Shown here: positions 11,930 to 21,675 of the stretch, piece after piece
How positions within the stretch are numbered: the first letter of the stretch is position 1
Layout: the number at the start of each line of letters is the position of its first letter
Source: Enterobacter sp. Bisph1
GTDB taxonomy: Bacteria > Pseudomonadota > Gammaproteobacteria > Enterobacterales > Enterobacteriaceae
Length of the DNA: 64,000 nucleotides
NCBI RefSeq assembly: GCF_000814905.1
Contig: NZ_JXAG01000034.1
Span: 62,001-126,000, forward strand
Direction: 5' to 3'
Notes under the pieces: model-generated
The model's input: only the letters and a program-made list of their open reading frames with translations
What the model was told of the DNA's origin: nothing
Databases searched by the model: none
Position numbers and translations under genes: made by a program

Positions 11930-12709
11930 GTGCTTTTTACCCTCAAAAAATACATTGGCGGCATGATGCTGCCCCTGCCGGTGCTGCTTTTGTTGATGGG
12001 AATCGGTATTGCCCTCATTTGGTTTAGCCGCTGGCAAAAAACCGGTAAAATCTTTATCAGCCTCGGTTGGCTGGTGTTATTGCTGTTAAGCCTGCAGCCG
12101 GTGGCGGATCGTTTGTTAGCGCCGATTGAAAACACCTATCCTACCTGGCGCGGCACACAGCCGGTGAAATACATTGTGGTGCTTGGCGGGGGGTACACGT
12201 GGAATGACGCCTGGGCGCCCAGTTCAAATCTTATCAGTAACAGCCTGCCGCGCCTCAATGAAGGGATTCGTCTGTGGCAAGCAAACCCCGGCGCGAAGTT
12301 GATTTTTACCGGCGCGGCGGCGGTGACTAACCCGGTCAGCACCGCAGAAGCGGGCGCGCGGGTGGCCGAAAGCCTGGGCGTGCCGCGTAGCGACATTATT
12401 ACCCTCGATAGCCCGAAAGATACCGAACGCGAAGCCGCCGCGGTGAAGCAGGCCATCGGCGATACACCTTTCCTGCTAGTGACCTCGGCGTCGCATTTGC
12501 CGCGGGCAATGATTTTCTTCCAGCGCGCGGGCCTGCATCCGCTCCCGGCACCGGCGAATCAGTTGGCGATTACCTCGCCGCTCAATCCCTGGGAGCGCAT
12601 TATTCCCTCTCCGGTATGGCTGATGCACAGCGACCGGGTGAGCTACGAAACATTAGGACGCCTTTGGCAGTGGCTGAAAGGTGATTCAGGCCAGCCAGGG
12701 GAGGAGTGA
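11930..12709 (+). CDS. elyC: Envelope biogenesis factor ElyC (DUF218)
   Basis: 259-residue inner-membrane protein that in E. coli supports peptidoglycan synthesis, apparently through the shared undecaprenyl-phosphate carrier. I chose the GTG at 11930: it gives the family N-terminus (V/M)LFTLKK and has AAAGGAG 9 nt upstream, whereas ATGs further 5' lack conservation. Two membrane segments lie at about residues 12-31 and 36-60, followed by the DUF218 domain with VVLGGGYTWN, IFTGAAA and LVTSASHLPRAM. The 3' end overlaps convergent ycbJ by 24 nt. Confidence 0.94.
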   Translation: MLFTLKKYIGGMMLPLPVLLLLMGIGIALIWFSRWQKTGKIFISLGWLVLLLLSLQPVADRLLAPIENTYPTWRGTQPVKYIVVLGGGYTWNDAWAPSSNLISNSLPRLNEGIRLWQANPGAKLIFTGAAAVTNPVSTAEAGARVAESLGVPRSDIITLDSPKDTEREAAAVKQAIGDTPFLLVTSASHLPRAMIFFQRAGLHPLPAPANQLAITSPLNPWERIIPSPVWLMHSDRVSYETLGRLWQWLKGDSGQPGEE

Positions 12710-13579
12710 TTTCGACGCGAGATCGAAGTTGGTGCGGTTAAATTTCCCCGTACTGACCAGTTGCGCCACTTCATCCCACAACAGATAGAGCCAGCGCCGC
12801 CAGAGAAAGGATTCTGCCACCGGCGCGCGCTGGAGATAGTGCCAGAGCAAGCCTTCAGCCTGCGCTCCATCCACCAGGCGAAACAGTTCGTACTCGCGCG
12901 GTGCCCATAACATAATTCCCGGCCCGACCATCGCCAGCAGCTGATCGCTGCGGGCATCTTTCAACATGCTGCGCAGATTAAAACTGCCGTGCACCAGTAC
13001 GCAGTTATCATTAAAACCCTCGAACAGCGTCGGCAGACATTCACGGGTACGAAACAGCACGCGCTTATCCTGCATCGTAAGCCCGGTGTTTTGATACTGG
13101 TTGAGGGTGGTCCACAGCACTTCTACCCGCTGGCGATACCAGGAGGGCCAGATATTTTCCTGGGTGCTGTCCACGGTGCCGACACAGCCGTGGCTATCCT
13201 GTCGGTGCCATGCGAGCAACGCTTCGACGATTTGATCTTTTAACTGCTCCCAGCGCTCCGGCGTCCGCGTGGGGGCTTCAACCGATACGCCGCGTAACCG
13301 CTCAATCAGTAACACATCCGGCCCCGGATGCTCTTCGTGGGTCATTACGCCATAGACAACGGGCATACGCACTGTGCCGCCGCGGGCGAGCATCGACATC
13401 TTCCAGGCCAGCTGGCGCGCAAGGCCGGGCGTTGAGAAGCTACGCGCCAGCAGCGGCATCGGATTTCCCTGGCTGTCATACAGCGACCAGAGTGCGGAAT
13501 CCGGCTTTTCGCTAACGCACTCAATGCGGCTTAGTTTTTCGCCCAACAGATGACTCAGTTCAGCGCGCAATTGTTCCAT
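12686..13579 (-). CDS. ycbJ: YcbJ, APH-like kinase-fold protein of unknown role
   Basis: 297 residues, the same length as E. coli YcbJ, which has no established function. The sequence resembles the aminoglycoside/fructosamine kinase fold: an N-lobe with LARSFSTPGLARQLAWK (about 44-60) and a C-lobe with the equivalent of the catalytic loop at 197-204. That loop reads HGSFNLRS instead of HGDxxxxN, so the catalytic aspartate position is serine, and the following metal-binding D is replaced by VGPG (218-221). It may therefore be an inactive kinase relative. It converges on elyC with a 24-nt tail overlap and lies behind a hairpin that follows kdsB. Confidence 0.85.
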   Translation of the reverse strand: MEQLRAELSHLLGEKLSRIECVSEKPDSALWSLYDSQGNPMPLLARSFSTPGLARQLAWKMSMLARGGTVRMPVVYGVMTHEEHPGPDVLLIERLRGVSVEAPTRTPERWEQLKDQIVEALLAWHRQDSHGCVGTVDSTQENIWPSWYRQRVEVLWTTLNQYQNTGLTMQDKRVLFRTRECLPTLFEGFNDNCVLVHGSFNLRSMLKDARSDQLLAMVGPGIMLWAPREYELFRLVDGAQAEGLLWHYLQRAPVAESFLWRRWLYLLWDEVAQLVSTGKFNRTNFDLASKSLLPWLA

Positions 13580-13687
13580 AGCACATTGCCCTCACAAAAA
13601 TGACTGCTTTTATAATGAGCGCCGATAGCGCAGATGTCATCCTGATGAGATCAAAACAGCGTGAGAATTTAGCAACAAACGGCAAAT

Positions 13688-13706
13688 CCCCTCCGGGCGG
13701 AGGGGA
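13688..13706 (-). terminator. Hairpin after kdsB
   Basis: The palindrome CCCCTCCGGGCGGAGGGG lies 9 nt past the kdsB stop on the minus strand. The stem is GC-rich (8 bp), but the T tract after it is weak (ATTTG), so termination may be partial. Confidence 0.6.
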
Positions 13707-13714
13707 GAGAAGGA

Positions 13715-14461
13715 TTAACGCAGTTCCTGGCGCACACGTTCGAGATCGTCTGGCGTATCCACACCGGTACCGGGCACCACGCTTGCGACGTCGACATGGA
13801 TTTTTTCGCCGTACCACAACACGCGCAGCTGTTCCAGCATCTCTATCTGCTCCAGCGGACTCGCCTGCCAGTTAACATAGCGGCGAATAAAACCGGCGCG
13901 ATAGCCATAAATCCCGATATGGCGCAAAAATGTGTCGCCAATCGTCTGACGGGACTGGGCGAAACGGTCGCGATCCCAGGGGATGGTCGCGCGCGAGAAG
14001 TAGAGCGCATAGCCTTCAGCATCCATTACCACTTTCACCGCATTCGGGTTGAACGCCTCTTCCGCGCTGTGAATAGGCACCGCCAGCGTCGCCATACCAA
14101 CATCGCGCGCAGCGAGATTTTCAGCGACCTGGCGAATAATGGCCGGAGGAATCATTGGCTCATCGCCCTGCACGTTCACAATCACCGTATCATCGCTAAA
14201 ACCGCATTTCTCGACCACTTCTGCAAGGCGCTCGGTTCCGGACTGGTGGTCGGCGCGCGTCATGCAGACTTCACCGCCCACCGCCTGCACCGCACGCATC
14301 ACCTCTTCGTTGTCCGTGGCCACGATAATACGTTCGGCACCGGATTCACGTGCACGCTCAAGGACATGCACCACCATCGGTTTACCGTTGATATCCACCA
14401 GCGGTTTACCCGGTAAACGCGTGGAGGCATAACGCGCCGGGATAATGACCACGAAACTCAT
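13715..14461 (-). CDS. kdsB: CMP-Kdo synthetase KdsB
   Basis: 248-residue cytidylyltransferase that activates Kdo with CTP to CMP-Kdo, the donor for the inner core of lipopolysaccharide. The nucleotide-binding start [19 protein letters not shown] is at residues 3-21, with [11 protein letters not shown] near 97 and [13 protein letters not shown] at the C-terminus. The start at 14461 ([11 protein letters not shown]) matches the family; the frame continues upstream through ycaR without conservation. The ATG overlaps the ycaR stop by 4 nt, so the two are translationally coupled. Confidence 0.97.
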   Translation of the reverse strand: MSFVVIIPARYASTRLPGKPLVDINGKPMVVHVLERARESGAERIIVATDNEEVMRAVQAVGGEVCMTRADHQSGTERLAEVVEKCGFSDDTVIVNVQGDEPMIPPAIIRQVAENLAARDVGMATLAVPIHSAEEAFNPNAVKVVMDAEGYALYFSRATIPWDRDRFAQSRQTIGDTFLRHIGIYGYRAGFIRRYVNWQASPLEQIEMLEQLRVLWYGEKIHVDVASVVPGTGVDTPDDLERVRQELR

Positions 14462-14640
14462 GGATGGCTCTCTTCCGCAGTTAAAGAACGCGCTTCGGTT
14501 TCCAGCAAGACAGGAATGCCTTCCCGCACCGGGTAAGCAAGCCTGTCGATTTTGCAAATCAGCTCTTGTTTATCCTGGGTGTAATTAAGTTTCCCGTTAC
14601 ACACCGGGCAGGCAATAATTTCAAGTAAACGGTGATCCAT
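14458..14640 (-). CDS. ycaR: YcaR, small Trm112-like (UPF0434) protein
   Basis: 60-residue protein of the Trm112/UPF0434 family. It has a zinc-ribbon-like CPVC near residue 12, but the second pair is reduced to a single Cys in ELICK, so metal binding is uncertain. The family signature [10 protein letters not shown] and [10 protein letters not shown] is intact. Its role is unknown; the constant position between lpxK and kdsB in enterobacteria suggests a link to lipid A or Kdo supply. It overlaps kdsB by 4 nt. Confidence 0.92.
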   Translation of the reverse strand: MDHRLLEIIACPVCNGKLNYTQDKQELICKIDRLAYPVREGIPVLLETEARSLTAEESHP

Positions 14641-14692
14641 TTTTCCTCCTGACGCACCGACGATTAACGGATAAAGCTTATCATACCAATGC

Positions 14693-15922
14693 TTATGCCG
14701 CGTCTATTTCCAGCCCGCTGCGATAAGCATTAAACAGCCCCTCAGGCAGACGCGAAAAGGCGATCCTTTGTGCGTCTTGCCAGCGGGCAAATTCACTAAT
14801 AGCACTGATTAAACCCTTCTCCAGCGTAAGCGAGGGCTTGACGCCGTTTTCCAGATACAGCGAGATGATCTCCAGTATCCCCTCTTTGCGGTGCATTTTG
14901 GCATCCATGCGCCCCACCAGCCGTCCGCGATGCAATAGCGGTAGGACAAAATAGCCGAATTGACGCTTTGGCGCGGGCGTATAGCACTCCAGACGATAGC
15001 TGAAATCAAAGAACTGTTCGGCGCGTTTGCGATCCCAAACCACAGGATCAAAAGGTGACAGTACCGCGCTGTGCGTGGCGGTAAGCTTGTTAGCCTGCGC
15101 CTGTTCGAGCAGCGGCAATAACGAGGCATGTAGCCAGCAGGGGCCGAGTTTCTCCACATTAACCGGGGATATCGTGCCTGCATCCTGCATCTGTTCAAGC
15201 ATTAACGGTAATGCCAGCTTCCGCAGACGGTAGTAATCCGCCAGCCACTGGGCGCGAAAAAGGCCCAGGCTTCTGGCGCTATTCTCCAACATGCGATATT
15301 CCGCGTTCTCCTGGGACAACAAGTCATTGCTATCGTCCCACTGCGGCATTACCCGCTGCGTGAGATCGTACACACGCTGGAAGTTACGCCGCTCCACCAC
15401 CATCACTTTTCCAGCGGTAAATAATCCCTCCAGATGACGCTTGTGGGGCTTCCAGGCCCACCATCCGCCCGCACCTTTGCGCTGATGTTCAAAGTCAGCG
15501 GAACGTACAGGGCCATTTTGCGTAATGTGCGCCACAAGCTCTTCAATCTCAGCCGCATGTTCCTGCATCCAAGCCGCATGATACTTCCAGCCCATTTTAT
15601 CGGGAGCCAGCATGCGGTGGCGCACCAGGGCGAAATCTTTGCGCGGCAGGAAACAGGCTTCATGAGCCCAGTACTCCATTAATTCCCCGCTGCGTAGCGC
15701 ATCATCCAGCCAGTGTTGCGGGTACGAGCCCAGGCGGCTGAAAAGCACCAGGTAAGGGCTGCGGGCGACAATATTAATGGTGTCGATTTGCAGCAGGGAC
15801 ATCCGTTGAATGGTCGAGAGAATATCGGCCGGTCTGGCGCGACGGGAAGGTTTTCTTAAAAGCCCCTGCGCGGCGAGGTGTAGATGACGAGCGGCGGTCA
15901 GGGAGAGTTGCGGCACAGACAT
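14693..15922 (-). CDS. ycaQ: Interstrand-crosslink DNA glycosylase YcaQ (AlkX)
   Basis: 409-residue member of the HTH_42 / winged-helix glycosylase superfamily (AlkZ/AZL). E. coli YcaQ unhooks alkylation-derived DNA interstrand crosslinks. The catalytic-region motif is Q45-I-D47 within [17 protein letters not shown]. Other conserved blocks are [24 protein letters not shown] and the late [26 protein letters not shown]. The length equals that of the E. coli protein within one residue. It lies 45 nt downstream of lpxK on the same strand, inside the lipid A operon, although its job is DNA repair. Confidence 0.94.
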   Translation of the reverse strand: MSVPQLSLTAARHLHLAAQGLLRKPSRRARPADILSTIQRMSLLQIDTINIVARSPYLVLFSRLGSYPQHWLDDALRSGELMEYWAHEACFLPRKDFALVRHRMLAPDKMGWKYHAAWMQEHAAEIEELVAHITQNGPVRSADFEHQRKGAGGWWAWKPHKRHLEGLFTAGKVMVVERRNFQRVYDLTQRVMPQWDDSNDLLSQENAEYRMLENSARSLGLFRAQWLADYYRLRKLALPLMLEQMQDAGTISPVNVEKLGPCWLHASLLPLLEQAQANKLTATHSAVLSPFDPVVWDRKRAEQFFDFSYRLECYTPAPKRQFGYFVLPLLHRGRLVGRMDAKMHRKEGILEIISLYLENGVKPSLTLEKGLISAISEFARWQDAQRIAFSRLPEGLFNAYRSGLEIDAA

Positions 15923-15967
15923 GGAAGTTCCTGTTTACGTAACAGGGCGCAGCCGGTGTGACAACCT

Positions 15968-16945
15968 TCAGCGCGCCAGAGTGAGCAATTCCTGCAGTAA
16001 TTTTTCCGCCTGCTCGCCTTCAAGCTGCGCATCCACAGGCAGATACCACCAGTTATTCTGGGCAAACGCGCGGCACTTCACCGCATCTTTTTCCGTCATC
16101 ACCAGCGTCTGCCCCGGCTGCACCAAAGAGGTGACATCATTAAGGGATAACGCCTGATGATCGGCAAGCGCCACGCACTTCAGCGGCGTTGCTCCGCATT
16201 CAGCAAGCGTAGCAAAAAATCGCGGCGGATGGCCGATACCCGCCATGGCGACAATAGCGTTCAGTTGAGACACCTCACGACGTTCGCCCGTCAGCAGATT
16301 TACTGCCAGCCCCGGGCGCAAACGCATCGGGATCTCCCCCGCTTTAGCCACGCCGCCATTGGTAATGACCGCATCCACGCTCGTTAAGCGTGACTCGCGC
16401 TCGCGCATCGGCCCTGCGGGGAGCCACCAGCCATTGCCAAAACGCCTGACGCCATCGACCACCACAATCTCTTTATCCCGCGCCAGTTTGTAATGCTGCA
16501 GGCCATCATCGGTAATAATGAGTTGAACGGGATGCGAGGCAAGAATCGCTTTAACGGCATCGCTTCTGACTGGCGAAACCGCAACCGGTGCCCCGGTACG
16601 CTGGTAAATCAGCACTGGCTCATCGCCTGCTTGATCCGTTGTCGTAACAGGTTCGAGGAGCAGCGGATAACGCTCTGCTTTGCCGCCGTAGCCGCGGGAT
16701 ACAACGCCAACACGAATGCCCCGCTGCTGAAGTTGCTCCACCAGCCAAATAACCACCGGCGTTTTGCCGTTGCCCCCTGCCGTCAGGTTACCAACCACCA
16801 CCACCGGAACGGGCGCACGCCAGGATTTCTTTAAACCAAGACGATAGGCGAAACGAATGGCACCGCTCACCAGGCCGTAAAGCCATGAGAGCGGTAGCAA
16901 TACCAGCCACAGCGGAGATTCACCGGACCAGATGCGGGCAATCAT
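15968..16945 (-). CDS. lpxK: Tetraacyldisaccharide 4'-kinase LpxK
   Basis: 325-residue membrane-associated kinase that phosphorylates the 4' position of tetraacyldisaccharide-1-P to give lipid IVA, the sixth step of lipid A synthesis. An N-terminal membrane anchor (about residues 12-32, [19 protein letters not shown]) precedes a P-loop in [15 protein letters not shown] (about 51-65). DDGLQHY and the DH-containing ALADHQALS are also present. Its ATG overlaps the end of msbA by 4 nt, consistent with the known msbA-lpxK operon. Confidence 0.96.
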   Translation of the reverse strand: MIARIWSGESPLWLVLLPLSWLYGLVSGAIRFAYRLGLKKSWRAPVPVVVVGNLTAGGNGKTPVVIWLVEQLQQRGIRVGVVSRGYGGKAERYPLLLEPVTTTDQAGDEPVLIYQRTGAPVAVSPVRSDAVKAILASHPVQLIITDDGLQHYKLARDKEIVVVDGVRRFGNGWWLPAGPMRERESRLTSVDAVITNGGVAKAGEIPMRLRPGLAVNLLTGERREVSQLNAIVAMAGIGHPPRFFATLAECGATPLKCVALADHQALSLNDVTSLVQPGQTLVMTEKDAVKCRAFAQNNWWYLPVDAQLEGEQAEKLLQELLTLAR

Positions 16946-18690
16946 TCGCCAAACTGCATTTTGTGAAGCTGGGCATAGACGCCACGCTGCGTCAGAAGAT
17001 CTGCGTGGCTACCCCGTTCAACGATGCGCCCATCTTCGACAACGACGATTTCGTCAGCCTGTTCGATAGTCGACAAGCGGTGAGCAATCACCAGCGACGT
17101 GCGGTTCTTTTGCAGCTCATTGAGGGCTGCCTGAATCGCGCGCTCGGATTCAGTATCCAGCGCCGATGTCGCTTCATCGAGGATAAGGATTGGGCTGTTA
17201 CGCAGCAGCGCACGGGCAATAGCAATACGCTGACGCTGACCGCCTGAAAGCAGCACGCCGTTCTCGCCAATGATCGTATCCAGCCCGTCATCCATCTTAT
17301 TGATGAAGTCGTAGGCGTAGGCCATTTTCGCCGCCTGCTCAATCTCTTCACGGCTGTACGTCTCGGTACGCGCGTAGGCGATATTATTAGCCACGGTATC
17401 ATTGAAGAGATGGACGTTTTGCGAAACCAGCGCAACCTGATCACGCAACGACGTGAGCTTGTATTCACGCAGGTCATGGCCATCCATCAGGATCTGCCCC
17501 TCATCGATATCATAAAAACGCGTGATCAGGCTCGCCATCGTCGATTTACCCGAACCGGAGCGCCCGACCAGGGCAACGGTTTTACCCGCCGGGATGGTCA
17601 GATTGATATTGCGCAATGCCGGCGTTTCGCGTCCCGGATAGGTGAAAGTGACGTTGCGAAACTCAATATCGCCACGCGCACGGTCAACCACCCGCGTACC
17701 GGTGTCTTTTTCCTGCTCGCTATCGAGGATGGCAAACAACGTCTGACAGGCCGCCATACCGCGCTGAAACTGCGCATTGACGTTGGTCAGGGATTTCAGC
17801 GGACGCATCAGCGCAATCATTGAAGAGAAAACTACGGTAATCGTACCGGCGGTCAAGGTATCCATCACGCTTGGGAAGCTGGCGGCATACAGCACAAACG
17901 CCAGCGCCAGCGAGGCGATAAGCTGGATGATGGGGTCAGAGATGGAGGAGGCTGAAACCATTTTCATGCCCTGCAAACGCATCTTGTTGCTGACCTTATC
18001 AAAACGGCTGGTTTCGACTTCCTGACCGCCAAACATCAGCACTTCTTTATGCCCTTTCAGCATCTGCTCCGCACTGGTGGTGACCTGCCCCATCGTGTTT
18101 TGCATATTTTTACTGATGCTACGAAAACGTTTAGACACCACGCGGATGGCAATCGACACAATCGGTGCCAGCACAATCAGGATCAGCGAGAGCTGCCAGC
18201 TGTACCAGAACATCATGATAAACAAACCGATGATCGACGCACCTTCACGCACAACGGTGATTAACGCGCTGGAGGAAGAGGAAGCAACCTGTTCAGAATC
18301 ATAAGTAATGCGCGACAAAAGCGTGCCGGTAGATTGCTTATCAAAAAATGAAACCGGCATACCCATCATATGGCTGAAGAGGCGACGACGCATGGTCATC
18401 ACCACTTTTCCAGAAACCCATGAAATGCAGTAGCTTGAGATATAGCTGGTGAGACCACGCAGGATCATCAGCCCAATAACCACCAGCGGCATCCACAGCA
18501 GCACAGAGCGGTCAGTTTTACCAAACCCATCGTCCAGTAACGGTTTGAGCAGCGATAGCATAAAGGTATCGCTGGCTGCGTTGAGGATCAACGCTATCCC
18601 CGACACGATCAGACCCGCTTTGAAAGGCGCTATAGTTGGCCAAAGTCGGCGGAATGTCTGCCACGTAGAGAGATCTTTGTCGTTATGCAT
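16942..18690 (-). CDS. msbA: Lipid A / phospholipid flippase MsbA
   Basis: 582-residue homodimeric ABC exporter, identical in length to E. coli MsbA, that flips core-lipid A across the inner membrane using ATP. Six transmembrane helices fill residues 20-310. The ATPase domain has Walker [11 protein letters not shown] (near 375-384), signature [16 protein letters not shown], Walker [13 protein letters not shown] and the H-loop IAHRLST. It is followed with a 4-nt overlap by lpxK and preceded by ycaI 36 nt away. Confidence 0.97.
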   Translation of the reverse strand: MHNDKDLSTWQTFRRLWPTIAPFKAGLIVSGIALILNAASDTFMLSLLKPLLDDGFGKTDRSVLLWMPLVVIGLMILRGLTSYISSYCISWVSGKVVMTMRRRLFSHMMGMPVSFFDKQSTGTLLSRITYDSEQVASSSSSALITVVREGASIIGLFIMMFWYSWQLSLILIVLAPIVSIAIRVVSKRFRSISKNMQNTMGQVTTSAEQMLKGHKEVLMFGGQEVETSRFDKVSNKMRLQGMKMVSASSISDPIIQLIASLALAFVLYAASFPSVMDTLTAGTITVVFSSMIALMRPLKSLTNVNAQFQRGMAACQTLFAILDSEQEKDTGTRVVDRARGDIEFRNVTFTYPGRETPALRNINLTIPAGKTVALVGRSGSGKSTMASLITRFYDIDEGQILMDGHDLREYKLTSLRDQVALVSQNVHLFNDTVANNIAYARTETYSREEIEQAAKMAYAYDFINKMDDGLDTIIGENGVLLSGGQRQRIAIARALLRNSPILILDEATSALDTESERAIQAALNELQKNRTSLVIAHRLSTIEQADEIVVVEDGRIVERGSHADLLTQRGVYAQLHKMQFGE

Positions 18691-18726
18691 TCAAAAAACC
18701 AGCACTTGTTGAAATAGCCGCATATT

Positions 18727-20991
18727 CTACCCGTTATCGCTGGGTACGCCAAACCACTGATGATACCAACGCGGTAAAAGTTGATCTCGTAAACTATGGA
18801 TTTCCCAGCCCTGCGGTGAAAACGCGACCGTTATCTGCCCCTGGTGCGGTGTGGCATACCAGCGATAGCCCTGTTGCCGATAGCGCTCAACGACCTTTTT
18901 CGACGGCAGCCGCCAGGCGTTATAACGTGACGCGGACGCCAGCGCAGCCTCAGCGCCCACGCGCTGCACGAAGGGCAATGTAGAAGAACTGTTGCTGCCG
19001 TGGTGCGGCACCTGCACAAGTGTAGACTGCAAATGCGTCCAGTAGCGGCTTAGCATGGCCATCTCACCCGCCGCTTCAATATCCCCCGTCAGCAGCATAC
19101 TGTATTGACCATCGTCGACTCTCACCACGCATGACAGGTTATTTCCTTTTGTTTGTGTACCCGGAAGCGGCCAATGCGCCGTAAAGGTTAACCCTTGCCA
19201 TTGCCACTGCTCGCCGCGAAAGCAGGGCTGATGATTGGCCCACCCTAACGGGCTGCGGATCCATAACGCAGGCCAGACCTCCAGCAGTGAATCCAGCCCG
19301 CCACGATGATCGAGATGTTCATGACTGAGAATAATGCCTTCGGGTTGTAAAGCCCGCCAGCGCAGCCACGGAATAATGAGCTGCCGTCCGCTATTGCCGC
19401 CCGGCCAGGCCGTTCCTGTATCATAGAGAATCGCTTTGCCATTCCGCTCAATCACCATTGCCAGCCCCTGCCCGACATCCAGCATATGCACGGACCAGTC
19501 GCCAGGACGTTCGCTACGCCAGAGCGGAAACAGTAACAGCGCCAGGCCCGCCAGACACAGCGCCGGTATTCGCCGCCACAGATGAATACGCCAGACAATA
19601 AGCGCCAGCCAAGGCAGCAACGAGAGCCACTGCCAGCGTCTGTCCACATTGAGCCAGCCGTCGGGCAGCCCGTTAAGAAAGGCAAACAAAAAATGCAGGG
19701 TCTTATCCGCCAGATACCAGCAGGCCATCTCTATGGCGGATGGCCCCGTCAGGTGCAGCAACATGCCCAGTAGAATCAGCGGTACGGTAACAAAAGTGAC
19801 TAACGGAATGGCCAGCAAATTGGCCACCAGCGCGCTCAGGCTGATACCGTGAAATATCACTATCTGCATCGGAAGCAGCAACAACGTCATCCCAAGCTGG
19901 AGATGAAATAAGTTAATACTCCCCTTAACCAGCCGCGGATACGGCTTCGTCGGCAACGGCAGCCATTGATACCAGAACAGCAGCGCGGCGACCGCAAATG
20001 CGGAGAGCCACAGGCTGTAGGAGAGAATTGCCAGCGGATCGTGGAATAAAATAGCGGCCACGCAGCAAAGCCAGACCTGCCAGGGGGACCATAACCGACC
20101 GGAGAGCCGTAATGCGGCCCATACGCTTAGAGAAATCGCCGTGCGAAACGCCGGCGGTTGCAGTCCGGTCAGCCAGGCGTACCCTACCGCACATCCGACG
20201 CCAATCAGCAACGGCAAACGCCAATCAATCCAGCGGCAAGGGAAGAAAAATTGTCCGCCACGAATAATGATCCCGGCGAGAATCGCCGCAAGGGCGATAT
20301 GCAGCCCGGATATCGCCATTAAATGCGCCGTTCCCGTTTGTCGCATAATGTCTTTGACCCGGGTATCTAACGTTGAGCGCTCTCCCATCCCTAGCGCCAG
20401 TATCACTTGATGCCACGGGTGATGCGCCAGAACCGCCGTTAATGATTGCAGGTAGTTTGCACGCCATGTGCAACGTGATTCGACAATGCTTGCGTCAATA
20501 AACCGGCCGCTGAGGGGCAGATGTGCAGCTAGCGCATAGCGCTGCGAGTCGAAACCGCCCTCGTTCAGTTGCCCATGAACAGCACGTGCACGGATGGTCA
20601 TCGCCCAGCGCTGACCGGTGCAAACCTGCTCAGGCAAATACTGGCCGTAAAACGTCATCCCAACCGCCGGGAACAGGCGCTTACCGTCCAGATGCGTGAT
20701 TTTCCCCCAATGCCGGGTCATATGATCCGTATCGGTAATCACCACATCAACCTGACGATTTGCACCGGGCAGATGTTCGGTGGGCCACAACGCCTGCTTA
20801 GCGGCAAGGATCCCCCATGCAAATGCCAGCAGCGTGATGCCGCCATAACGACATTGCCGCGGCCTAAGACATGCCAGCAGGCAACCAATGGCAATCAGGG
20901 CCTGGATTAACCCTAAAGCGGGCAATTCAGGCAGCCAGAGTAAAGGCAAAATACCGATGATTATGCACAAAGCCAGTGCGGGTAAGGTCAT
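18727..20991 (-). CDS. ycaI: ComEC/Rec2-family membrane protein YcaI
   Basis: 754-residue homologue of the DNA-uptake channel ComEC. It has an N-terminal membrane region, a Competence domain with many transmembrane helices (about 200-470, including GTAHLMAISGLHIALAA), and a C-terminal metallo-beta-lactamase domain with LSHEHLDHRGGLDSLL (about 560-575) and VPHHGSNSS. The ATG at 20991 has a perfect AGGAGG 7 nt upstream. Enterobacteria are not known for routine natural transformation; in E. coli the protein is not well characterised. It starts the minus-strand run leading into msbA-lpxK. Confidence 0.92.
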   Translation of the reverse strand: MTLPALALCIIIGILPLLWLPELPALGLIQALIAIGCLLACLRPRQCRYGGITLLAFAWGILAAKQALWPTEHLPGANRQVDVVITDTDHMTRHWGKITHLDGKRLFPAVGMTFYGQYLPEQVCTGQRWAMTIRARAVHGQLNEGGFDSQRYALAAHLPLSGRFIDASIVESRCTWRANYLQSLTAVLAHHPWHQVILALGMGERSTLDTRVKDIMRQTGTAHLMAISGLHIALAAILAGIIIRGGQFFFPCRWIDWRLPLLIGVGCAVGYAWLTGLQPPAFRTAISLSVWAALRLSGRLWSPWQVWLCCVAAILFHDPLAILSYSLWLSAFAVAALLFWYQWLPLPTKPYPRLVKGSINLFHLQLGMTLLLLPMQIVIFHGISLSALVANLLAIPLVTFVTVPLILLGMLLHLTGPSAIEMACWYLADKTLHFLFAFLNGLPDGWLNVDRRWQWLSLLPWLALIVWRIHLWRRIPALCLAGLALLLFPLWRSERPGDWSVHMLDVGQGLAMVIERNGKAILYDTGTAWPGGNSGRQLIIPWLRWRALQPEGIILSHEHLDHRGGLDSLLEVWPALWIRSPLGWANHQPCFRGEQWQWQGLTFTAHWPLPGTQTKGNNLSCVVRVDDGQYSMLLTGDIEAAGEMAMLSRYWTHLQSTLVQVPHHGSNSSSTLPFVQRVGAEAALASASRYNAWRLPSKKVVERYRQQGYRWYATPHQGQITVAFSPQGWEIHSLRDQLLPRWYHQWFGVPSDNG

Positions 20992-21146
20992 GCATACCTC
21001 CTGTAGCTCGGGAAGTATGCCGGGTGATGTTAATGCTTGCGGGAGGGATTGCTGAATATGCGGCGCAGGCTCGTGACTTTCGCTTCACTTGCAAGGCGAT
21101 TGCAAAATGGTGCGAAGCGGCTTCAGTAGTGGAGGTTACAGAAAAA

Positions 21147-21171
21147 CAAAAAAAGCACCCATCAGGTGCTT
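21147..21171 (-). terminator. Terminator after ihfB
   Basis: On the minus strand AGCACCTGATGGGTGCT forms a 6-bp stem followed by a long T run (TTTTTTTGTTTTTC). It ends the ihfB transcript 37 nt past the stop, before ycaI. Confidence 0.85.
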
Positions 21172-21207
21172 CTTTCGTTGAAGTGAACTTTAGTGAATCA
21201 CTAAAAT

Positions 21208-21492
21208 TTATTCATAAATATTGGCGCGGTCGCGTAATTCTTTACCCGGCTTAAAGTGTGGAACGTATTTGCCTTCCAGATCCACTTTATCGCCTGTTTT
21301 TGGGTTACGCCCGGTGCGAGGTGCACGATAGTGCAGGGAAAAACTGCCGAAACCGCGGATCTCAATGCGCTCACCCTGGGCAAGAGTAGAGGCCATATGC
21401 TCCAGCATCTCTTTCACGGCATCTTCCACGGCTTTTGCCGGAATATGCGATTGCTGGCTTGCAAGTCTTTCAATCAATTCTGACTTGGTCAT
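21208..21492 (-). CDS. ihfB: Integration host factor beta subunit
   Basis: 94-residue DNA-bending protein that forms a heterodimer with IHF-alpha and acts in recombination, replication and transcription architecture. The HU/IHF signature [20 protein letters not shown] is intact, including the proline arm that intercalates DNA. I chose the ATG at 21492 ([10 protein letters not shown]), the family start, with AGGA just upstream. In E. coli ihfB can be read from the rpsA transcript and from its own promoter; here a hairpin separates the two genes. Confidence 0.98.
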   Translation of the reverse strand: MTKSELIERLASQQSHIPAKAVEDAVKEMLEHMASTLAQGERIEIRGFGSFSLHYRAPRTGRNPKTGDKVDLEGKYVPHFKPGKELRDRANIYE

Positions 21493-21542
21493 GATTCCTC
21501 CGGTTTCCTTCAACGCAAAATTAGCTTTACTAGCTTGAACAA

Positions 21543-21560
21543 GGGCGGCCGTAGCCGCCC
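21543..21560 (-). terminator. Hairpin between rpsA and ihfB
   Basis: GGGCGGC, then CGTA read on the plus strand, then GCCGCCC makes a 7-bp GC stem after rpsA. On the minus strand it is followed by TTGTTC, so it resembles an intrinsic terminator with a poor T tract and may pass some rpsA transcripts into ihfB. Confidence 0.6.
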
Positions 21561-21675
21561 TTTGTCATTGATTACAGGACGAATCCTGTAATCTGTCAAG
21601 TCGCTCCTTATCGTTCACGCTGCAACGGTGTGACTTTCGTCGTGCGACAGCGCAAATAATGCAGAGTACCCGATC

